Source: Saonia sp964398035
GTDB lineage: Bacteria; Bacteroidota; Bacteroidia; Flavobacteriales; Flavobacteriaceae
Direction: 5' to 3'
Assembly: GCA_964398035.1 (NCBI GenBank)
Contig: CAYNLI010000010.1
Coordinates: 1-39,895, forward strand
Length of the DNA: 39,895 nucleotides
Position numbers and translations under genes: made by a program. Shown in pieces: positions 34,114 through 39,895 of the stretch. Each line of letters begins with the position of its first letter. Positions within the stretch are counted from its first letter, which is position 1. The notes under the pieces are model-generated. The model worked only from the letters and a program-made list of their open reading frames with translations, was not told the origin of the DNA and ran no database searches.

Positions 34114-34121
34114 ATTTGTTC

Positions 34122-34340
34122 TTATTTCCTTTTAAATAAAATGTCAGGGTCTGTATGCGCATTTAAATCATCAATATACTTTTTATCCAACAACTCTATT
34201 CCTAGTTTATAAGGTGCATTGGTCCATCCAAAACCACCATCAGGCACATATTTAAAATTTGTGCCAACATTTCCATATTCCACAAGGTAATTAACACTCA
34301 AATGTAATAACCGGGCAGAATTAGAAATAACTGGGCTATT
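34122..34340 (-). pseudogene. C-terminal relic of a trehalase-like glycosidase
   Basis: On the minus strand an open stretch of 72 codons ends with TAA at 34122-34124 and is closed upstream by an in-frame TAA at 34341-34343. It has no useful start codon. The peptide contains LSVNYLVEYGNVG, then GGFGWTNAPYKLGIELLD. The first part resembles the EKYNV segment, and GFGWTN is a block found near the C-terminus of trehalases (GH37) just before the chain ends. The rest of the enzyme, over 400 residues, is missing; the DNA upstream has stops in this frame. It looks like the tail left after deletion. The family call rests on these short motifs. Confidence 0.5.
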
Positions 34341-34480
34341 TTAAGTATAAAGTGGAATTTTATAATTTAAGACCAACCAAGACTTTTATATCTATGAAAT
34401 ATAGACATGAGCAATGATTTTAAGGATGTAGTTTCCTTGCCCACATAGTTAATCTGTTTCTGAATATACTTCTAAACCAC

Positions 34481-34498
34481 ATGGATATGTATATCCAT
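34481..34498. repeat. Short inverted repeat upstream of the M28 peptidase gene
   Basis: ATGGATAT and ATATCCAT are exact reverse complements separated by GT. The site lies 48 bases before the peptidase ATG, where a regulator could bind. No clear TAnnTTTG follows; TAGTTTTC at 34525-34532 misses by one base. Apart from this repeat, the relic and the terminator, the 496-base gap 34050-34545 shows nothing else. Confidence 0.35.
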
Positions 34499-34545
34499 AT
34501 AAAATATATTGGATTGTTGTACATTAGTTTTCTAAACCTTCTTTT

Positions 34546-35877
34546 ATGAAAAATTCTCTTACTTTTTCTTTAATATTGTTCACAACATTGATGTTCTCCC
34601 AAACTGATTCCCGTTTGTACGATATCATTGATGCCGTTTCTGCGGATAGGATAGAAAAAGACATTACTACCCTTGTCAATTTTGGAACCCGGCATACCCT
34701 TAGTGACACCATTTCTGAAACCAGGGGCATTGGTGCTGCACGGCGTTGGATAAAAAATGAGTTTGAGACTATTTCATCTAACTGTTCAGATTGTTTGGAC
34801 GTCTTTTATCAAAAAGATTTTATAAAAAAAGGGGACAATGCACGTATTGTAAAAGATGTTTGGGTGGTAAACGTTGTAGCCATACAACATGGCACTAAAT
34901 ACCCCAACCGGTTTATCATCATGAGCGGAGATATAGATTCCCGTGTAAGCAACCCCACCAACTACACTTCAGATTCCCCGGGAGCCAATGACAATTCCAG
35001 TGGAATGGCAGGAACCATAGAAGTGGCCAGAGTACTATCAAACTATCAATTTGAAAACAGCATTATCTATACTGGTATTTCTGGTGAAGAGCAAGGATTA
35101 TATGGAGGAAAAGGACTTGCCGCTTATGCAAAAGAAAAAGGCTGGGAAATTATCGGAACCATAAACAATGATATGATCGGGAACATTAAAGGCGTGGACG
35201 GTATCGTCAGCAATGTTGATTTTAGGATATTTTCCGAACCCGTTCCCCCTACTGAAACCGAACAAGAAAGAAAAGCAAGGCGTTTTTACGGTGGTGAAGT
35301 TGATGGTATTTCCAGACAATTGGCGCGCTTTGTACATAAAACCACCAAAAACTATATGCCAGAAATGAACCCAATGCTTATTTATAGATTGGACAGGTTT
35401 GGCCGTGGAGGACACCATCGTCCTTTTAATGATGCCGGTTATGCAGGAATCCGTATTATGGAGGCCCATGAAAACTATACGCAACAACATCAGGACATAC
35501 GGGTAGAAGATGGCATTGCTTATGGAGATGTCCTAGAACATGTAAATTTCGAATATGCTAAAAAATTGACCACTGTAAACGCTATAAACTTGGCATCCAT
35601 AGCATGGGCACCGCCCGCACCAAAAGAAGTTAAGATCGGGGGCATTGTGGCACCAGCAGCTAAATTTGAATGGAGCAAGGTGGATGGTGCCAAAGGATAT
35701 AAAATCTATTGGAGGGATACCACCTCCCCTACTTGGGATCATAGCAGATATGTTGGTGACGTAACAGCATACACCTTAACTGGCATTGTAATTGATAATT
35801 TCTTCTTTGGAATAGCTGCCGTTGGTGAAAATGGCCATGAAAGTCTTGTGGTTTTTCCAAATAAAATCCTACGATAA
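34546..35877 (+). CDS. Secreted M28-family metallopeptidase with C-terminal fibronectin-like domain
   Basis: The 443-residue protein has a signal peptide (MKNSLTFSLILFTTLMFSQ) and is exported. The M28 zinc aminopeptidase domain covers about residues 20-345. Visible parts are MSGDIDSRVS near 126-135, DSPGANDNSSGMAGT near 143, the catalytic Glu in SGEEQGLYGG near 180, NNDMIGN near 207, and MEAHENYTQQHQD near 305 with the last zinc His. In many M28 enzymes the first block has His as zinc ligand where this has Asp129. Residues about 355-440 look like a fibronectin type III or similar beta-sandwich (AKFEWSKVDGAKGYKIYWRD). Its stop shares a base with the M1 peptidase start. Confidence 0.88.
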   Translation: MKNSLTFSLILFTTLMFSQTDSRLYDIIDAVSADRIEKDITTLVNFGTRHTLSDTISETRGIGAARRWIKNEFETISSNCSDCLDVFYQKDFIKKGDNARIVKDVWVVNVVAIQHGTKYPNRFIIMSGDIDSRVSNPTNYTSDSPGANDNSSGMAGTIEVARVLSNYQFENSIIYTGISGEEQGLYGGKGLAAYAKEKGWEIIGTINNDMIGNIKGVDGIVSNVDFRIFSEPVPPTETEQERKARRFYGGEVDGISRQLARFVHKTTKNYMPEMNPMLIYRLDRFGRGGHHRPFNDAGYAGIRIMEAHENYTQQHQDIRVEDGIAYGDVLEHVNFEYAKKLTTVNAINLASIAWAPPAPKEVKIGGIVAPAAKFEWSKVDGAKGYKIYWRDTTSPTWDHSRYVGDVTAYTLTGIVIDNFFFGIAAVGENGHESLVVFPNKILR

Positions 35878-37505
35878 TGATAAAAAGAATACTCCCACTT
35901 TTTATATTAGGGACAGTGCTCCATGCCTCTGCCCAACAACAATTTACAGAACAGGACACGCTCCGAGGGAGTATTACTCCCGAGCGAGCTTGGTGGGATC
36001 TAAATTACTACCATTTGGATATAGAGGTGAAACCAGATGAAAAATTCATTGCAGGTACTAACATCATTCGCTATAAAGTGTTAGAAGAAAATCAAGTCCT
36101 TCAAGTGGACCTGCAACCACCCATGAAAATTGAAAAAGTAACCCAAGATGGCAAAAGGCTAAAAGTGACCTCTAATGGAAACGCCCATTTTGTGACGCTG
36201 AAAAAGAAACAGAAGAAGGGCAAGTTCAATGAAATCATTGTTCACTATTCTGGCAACCCCAAAGAAGCGGTGAACGCTCCTTGGGATGGTGGGTTTTCTT
36301 GGAAAAAAGACAACAACGGCAAACACTTTATAGCTACATCTTGCCAAGGATTGGGAGCCAGTGTCTGGTGGCCCAACAAAGACCATATGTATGATGAAGT
36401 GGACAGCATGGCCATTAGCATAACCATTCCCAAAGATTTAATGGACGTTTCCAACGGAAGGCTTAGAAAGGTTGATGAACATAAAAATACCAAGACCTAC
36501 CATTGGTTTGTGGGCAATCCCATCAACAACTACGGAATAAATGTAAACATTGGGGACTATGTGCATTTTAATGAAAAATATAATGGGGAAAAGGGTATTT
36601 TGGATATGGAATACTATGTGCAAAAAGACAATTTAGAGAAAGCCAAAGAACAGTTTAAACAAGCTCCGATGATGATGGGGGCCTTTGAGCATTGGTTTGG
36701 CCCCTACCCTTTTTATGAGGACAGTTTTAAATTGGTAGAAGTACCTTATTTGGGTATGGAACACCAAAGTTCTGTTACCTATGGCAATCGTTATGAAAAT
36801 GGGTATTTGGGAAATGATCTTTCTGGAACCGGTTGGGGTTTAAAGTTCGACTTTATCATTATCCATGAAGCTGGTCACGAATGGTTTGCCAATAACATTA
36901 CCTATAAAGATGTGGCAGACATGTGGATACATGAAGGTTTTACCGCCTATTCAGAAAGCCTATATCTAGATTATCATTTTGGAAAAGAAGCCGCTGAAGC
37001 ATATGTTATTGGGACCAGAAGACGTATTAGAAATGACAGTCCCATTATTGGTACATATAATGTAAACAAGGAAGGCAGTAGTGATATGTACTACAAAGGT
37101 GCCAGTATGTTGCATACGCTACGGCAATTAGTGGAAGATGATACCTTATGGAGACAAATATTAAGAGGTATCAACAAAGAATTTTACCATAAAACGGTCA
37201 CCACAAAACAAATAGAAGATTACCTAAGTGAGCAAACAGGAAAAGACTTGTCCGCTTTTTTCAACCAATATTTGCGCACCACCAAAATTCCCAAGTTGGA
37301 ATATAAAATTGAGGGCAGCACAATCAACTACAGATATGTAGATGTAGTCGAAAATTTTGATATGCCCGTAAGAGCTTTTGTGGGCGATACCGCATACTGG
37401 TTATTCCCCAAAAAAAATAAGGAATGGAAAACTGAAGAACTAGAAGGGAATTTGATGAATTTTAAGGTTGATGAGAATTTTTATATCATAACTAAAACCC
37501 AGTGA
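35877..37505 (+). CDS. Exported M1-family aminopeptidase
   Basis: The 542-residue protein starts with a signal peptide (MIKRILPLFILGTVLHASAQ) and has an N-terminal beta-domain like that of M1 aminopeptidases. The substrate-anchoring motif is YLGMEHQSSVTYGN near 292 (GMEH in place of GAMEN). The zinc site HEAGHEWF lies near residues 331-338, with the third ligand Glu in IHEGFTAYSESLY near 354. The catalytic Tyr is probably in MYYKGASML near 405. It lacks the long C-terminal helical domain of PepN. TAATG overlap with the M28 gene means coupled translation, so the pair probably digests peptides together outside the cytosol. Confidence 0.9.
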   Translation: MIKRILPLFILGTVLHASAQQQFTEQDTLRGSITPERAWWDLNYYHLDIEVKPDEKFIAGTNIIRYKVLEENQVLQVDLQPPMKIEKVTQDGKRLKVTSNGNAHFVTLKKKQKKGKFNEIIVHYSGNPKEAVNAPWDGGFSWKKDNNGKHFIATSCQGLGASVWWPNKDHMYDEVDSMAISITIPKDLMDVSNGRLRKVDEHKNTKTYHWFVGNPINNYGINVNIGDYVHFNEKYNGEKGILDMEYYVQKDNLEKAKEQFKQAPMMMGAFEHWFGPYPFYEDSFKLVEVPYLGMEHQSSVTYGNRYENGYLGNDLSGTGWGLKFDFIIIHEAGHEWFANNITYKDVADMWIHEGFTAYSESLYLDYHFGKEAAEAYVIGTRRRIRNDSPIIGTYNVNKEGSSDMYYKGASMLHTLRQLVEDDTLWRQILRGINKEFYHKTVTTKQIEDYLSEQTGKDLSAFFNQYLRTTKIPKLEYKIEGSTINYRYVDVVENFDMPVRAFVGDTAYWLFPKKNKEWKTEELEGNLMNFKVDENFYIITKTQ

Positions 37506-37527
37506 TTATACAGGGAATAAGGTTTAC

Positions 37528-37535
37528 TATATTTG
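37528..37535 (+). promoter_or_regulatory. -7 promoter element for the FKBP lipoprotein gene
   Basis: TATATTTG matches TAnnTTTG exactly and ends 12 bases before the ATG at 37548. Transcription would begin only a few bases ahead of the start codon. No TTTG is seen at -33. Confidence 0.5.
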
Positions 37536-37547
37536 TATAAAAAAACT

Positions 37548-38018
37548 ATGAAATACATTCTATCAGCACTAGTATTCACCCTTTTTATTTCCTGTTCTAT
37601 TGATGAAAAAAAAGAAACAGAAGTAAAAACGGATTATACAGCAGAAAACGAACAAGAAATTACGACATATATAGAAGAACATAATTTAGATGCAATAAAA
37701 AGCGCTACGGGTTTGTATTATGTTATTGATGAACCAGGAACTGGTAAACAACCAACAGCATCTTCTACCGTAACGGTAGCTTACAAAGGCTATTATTCCA
37801 ATGGATTTGTTTTTGACGAAAGTGATCCTGAGGGTATTTCTTTTAATTTAAGCCAAGTAATAGCGGGATGGACAGAGGGTATTGCCTATTTTAAAGAAGG
37901 TGGTAGCGGTATTCTTTTGATTCCTTCTCATTTAGGGTATGGCAGTTTTGACTATCAAGGTCTTATTCCTGGCGGATCTGTCCTTATTTTTGATATTGAG
38001 CTTATTTCTGTTGATTAA
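37548..38018 (+). CDS. FKBP-type peptidyl-prolyl isomerase, lipoprotein
   Basis: The 156-residue protein has a lipoprotein signal (MKYILSALVFTLFISCSIDE, lipobox FISC, Cys16). A charged linker follows, then an FKBP domain at about 55-156. FKBP active-site positions are recognisable: VAYKGYY, FVFDES, the VIAGWTEGIAYFKEG stretch, LIPSHLGYGS and LIFDIELISV. It should speed proline isomerisation of exported proteins at a membrane surface. The ATG at 37548 is chosen over a TTG at 37533 because that TTG is part of the -7 box and the lipobox spacing fits the ATG. A weak hairpin at 38029-38049 follows. Confidence 0.9.
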   Translation: MKYILSALVFTLFISCSIDEKKETEVKTDYTAENEQEITTYIEEHNLDAIKSATGLYYVIDEPGTGKQPTASSTVTVAYKGYYSNGFVFDESDPEGISFNLSQVIAGWTEGIAYFKEGGSGILLIPSHLGYGSFDYQGLIPGGSVLIFDIELISVD

Positions 38019-38028
38019 AAAAATATAT

Positions 38029-38049
38029 CTGTTTTTTTGGTAAAAACAG
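38029..38049 (+). terminator. Weak AT-rich hairpin after the FKBP gene
   Basis: CTGTTTTT and AAAAACAG pair around a short loop. There is no T-run after it, so it is at best a weak terminator or 3' end stabiliser. Confidence 0.3.
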
Positions 38050-38154
38050 TTATACAATACTTCTCATAACAGTTATAAATCAACGTTTTAATTCACCAAA
38101 TAAGAGAAATATATTGGTTTTAAAGGGAGTGACTCATTGGATTTAGCTTTTAAA

Positions 38155-38612
38155 ATGAAAAAGATAAAAACAAAACAAAAAGCTTTAATGAAAGGAATAA
38201 TCTCAACACTAATATTAATAACATTATTTTTTTACTACTGGTTGTAAAAATGATGTTACAGAAAATCCAAATATTGAAACTGGAATTTATGGAAATATTA
38301 AATACGGAGTTGGAGATTGTATGCCAGAAATTGATGAAAACTCAAGAGAATACAATAATTACAATGGAGAAATATATTTTATTGTAAAATTTGACTTAGA
38401 GAATTTGGGTAACGGTGATTTTGAACAACTAAAAGCAAATAGTATTCATACAAACGTGAGTAATGGAACACTAGAAATAGAACTACCAATAAGGAACTTA
38501 TTTAGTAATGCCAAATGATGTTTATTTGTATTCTGAGTCCAATACAGTAGTAATAGAATCTAAAGTTGCTTTACAGAAGAGTTTTAAATTCTGGAAATGT
38601 ACATCTTATTGA
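38155..38612 (+). pseudogene. Frameshifted lipoprotein gene (two single-base insertions)
   Basis: Three frames join to one small lipoprotein of about 150 residues. The first runs from ATG 38155 to the run of seven T at 38227-38233. Removing one T gives a lipobox ending FFTTGC and enters the second frame, which reads NPNIETGIYGNIKYGVGDCM and continues to ELPI near 38491. Removing one A near 38491-38492 then gives GTYLVMPNDVYLYSE and runs to KFWKCTSY and TGA 38610. The rebuilt protein resembles small secreted Flavobacterial lipoproteins, function unknown. Both changes are in A or T runs, so slippage in the cell or sequencing error are both possible. As read, only fragments would be made. Confidence 0.7.
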
Positions 38613-38762
38613 AATAACGCACGAACGTGCAACAATGAACATAATCCTACTCTGTGAAATTTACAACTTAGTAGCACCTCGCTATTTCTTTTAGTATTTT
38701 GTATATTTATCTTAATAATCAATCCTAATGAACCATTGGCTCATACCAACCAATTTATTTCT

Positions 38763-39770
38763 ATGAAAAAATTCTTCACTAAGCTTCTGGTCTTTGGCTT
38801 TGCAATTGTAATCACCGTTTCTTTCACCAAGGCACCTACCAACAAATTAGAAAAGTTGAATGTTATGGAACAATCAATGGAGTTTAATACTGATGGGTTA
38901 TACTATGCCGAGCTTTTCGATTACATATATAGGGGCCATTTTGAAAATATTGAACTAAAGCGCGAAGACATGCAGTTCCTTATGATTTTTGAGCAATACC
39001 TTAGAGCCTATGGCAGACAATGCCCTACCAATCTACCAGCCAATAAAGTGGAAATCATGAACTTGGTCTGTGCTAGAGAAGAGGTCACTACTAACGGGTA
39101 CGGGACTGAAACCAGTCGCGTTTGTATTGAGTGGAAGTCAGTTGGCTCTGGTCTATATGCTCGTCCAGATCTGTACAACGCCAAGCTAGAGGTAGAGAAT
39201 ATTCAAAGTGCCAATACATTGCAGACAACCTTAGCAATGATCACCGATCCAAATGCCATGGGCAATTCTGTGGATTTAGTGCATAAAGCAAAAGGGTTAC
39301 AAAATGATATGTCCCAGATTTTTACGCTAAACCCATGTAACAGTGCCGGTATAAAACGATTTGAAGAAAATCTTAAATTATTTGCGCTAAACAAATCAGC
39401 TGTTCGCATGCAAGGCAGTAGTAAATATGCTGTCATGAAAGAATCTGGTGGGCCTTCTGGATCACAAAACCTCAATGAATTGTTCAATGACCTTATTGCC
39501 GATCAAGCAAGAACATGGTCTTTTAACCGATATGAACCCAGTAGTATTTCTAATATAACGGTACAATCAACAGACACTAAGGGAAGACCCGTGGAAGCAC
39601 TAGCTTATTACAAGTACAAAGGATTTGGCAATAGCGCCAATGGTTGGGCAAGGATATCTTTTACCAATGGCTTGCCCAAATGTATTTATTTCTTTGACTT
39701 TCCTAATAATTGTAAAACCCCAAGCAGTAGTATTGTGGCCTCATATGCTCAAGGCAATTATGCAAACTAA
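38763..39770 (+). CDS. Unrecognised exported protein
   Basis: I do not recognise this 335-residue protein. It starts with a signal peptide (MKKFFTKLLVFGFAIVITVS) and has no further membrane helix. Six cysteines lie in the mature part (in QCPTN, VCARE, VCIEW, NPCNS, PKCIY and NNCKT), which could form disulfides in the periplasm or outside. The C-terminal part reads DTKGRPVEALAYYKYKGFGN and then WARISFTNGLPKCIYFFDFPNNC, a likely beta-rich segment. The ATG at 38763 is chosen because a TTG start at 38736 would add residues before the signal peptide. It stands alone after the lipoprotein pseudogene; no operon partner is visible. Confidence 0.7.
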   Translation: MKKFFTKLLVFGFAIVITVSFTKAPTNKLEKLNVMEQSMEFNTDGLYYAELFDYIYRGHFENIELKREDMQFLMIFEQYLRAYGRQCPTNLPANKVEIMNLVCAREEVTTNGYGTETSRVCIEWKSVGSGLYARPDLYNAKLEVENIQSANTLQTTLAMITDPNAMGNSVDLVHKAKGLQNDMSQIFTLNPCNSAGIKRFEENLKLFALNKSAVRMQGSSKYAVMKESGGPSGSQNLNELFNDLIADQARTWSFNRYEPSSISNITVQSTDTKGRPVEALAYYKYKGFGNSANGWARISFTNGLPKCIYFFDFPNNCKTPSSSIVASYAQGNYAN

Positions 39771-39895
39771 TAAACTCAATCTATGGAAGGTTACAGCCTT
39801 CATAGCAAATATGGGCAAGGAACAAACTTTATAATTAACTAATCTATCTAAGTACATGACAAAAAATGAGTTATGTCTATATCCCTTGTTTTAAG

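Noticed and set aside
34030..34212. Plus-strand open frame of 60 codons overlapping the end of fadE
   Set aside because: It runs through the terminator hairpin, and the trehalase-like signal on the minus strand explains the region better.
38619..38630. GCACG-AA-CGTGC inverted repeat after the lipoprotein pseudogene
   Set aside because: The 5-bp arms with a 2-base loop would fold poorly and no T-run follows, so no function can be supported.
39771..39895. Short open frames at the right edge of the window
   Set aside because: Those starting with ATG are about 12-20 codons long with no family resemblance; nothing beyond a possible leader of the next gene can be supported.

Overview
The window looks like chromosomal DNA of a marine-type Flavobacteriaceae (Bacteroidota). 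It is AT-rich by eye, and most genes lack a Shine-Dalgarno sequence. Several upstream regions carry the Bacteroidota promoter octamer TAnnTTTG, sometimes with TTTG or ATTG 19-20 bp before it. The protein families also fit: the Bacteroidota-type GlmU, a 950-residue CarB, a DUF4199 membrane protein, and an ECF sigma factor followed by a TM protein and a small exported protein. No tRNA, rRNA, CRISPR array, transposase, integrase or phage gene was seen.

Layout. (1) 0.1-4.0 kb: the oxidative pentose phosphate pathway, with zwf-pgl on the minus strand divergent from gnd. (2) 4.0-7.2 kb: carB and rpmH on the minus strand, each with a hairpin terminator next to it. (3) 7.4-12.7 kb: a small TPR membrane protein, a lytic transglycosylase, an alpha/beta hydrolase, a degenerate GNAT-like protein, mtaB and a GlmU-like enzyme. 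(4) 12.7-18.4 kb: rpmE2, then a same-strand run of DUF4199 protein, polyprenyl-type glycosyltransferase, phospho-sugar mutase and MsbA-like ABC exporter. (5) 18.5-20.1 kb: an ECF sigma factor, a single-TM candidate anti-sigma protein with a duplicated motif, and a small exported protein, tightly packed. (6) 20.1-26.1 kb: a BNR/YCF48-like lipoprotein, an RsmB-like rRNA methyltransferase and purL. (7) 26.3-34.0 kb: fatty-acid activation and beta-oxidation (acyl-CoA ligase, MarR regulator, FadN-, FadA- and FadE-like enzymes), with a 28-bp perfect palindrome in the marR promoter. (8) 34.1-39.9 kb: a looser, accessory-looking zone with a trehalase-like gene relic, a coupled M28/M1 peptidase pair, an FKBP lipoprotein, a lipoprotein pseudogene with two single-base insertions, and an unrecognised exported protein.

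How the genes work together. zwf, pgl and gnd together make NADPH and ribulose 5-phosphate from glucose 6-phosphate. carB and purL feed pyrimidine, arginine and purine synthesis. The ligase and the FadN/FadA/FadE set give a complete fatty-acid activation and beta-oxidation route, probably controlled by the MarR protein. The glycosyltransferase, mutase and ABC exporter run may make and move a lipid-linked sugar, but that is inference.

Most of the window is core genome. The parts most worth a second look are the MarR palindrome, the ECF triad with a hairpin abutting its GTG start, and the two decayed genes. I did not find a clearly new multi-gene defence or mobile system.
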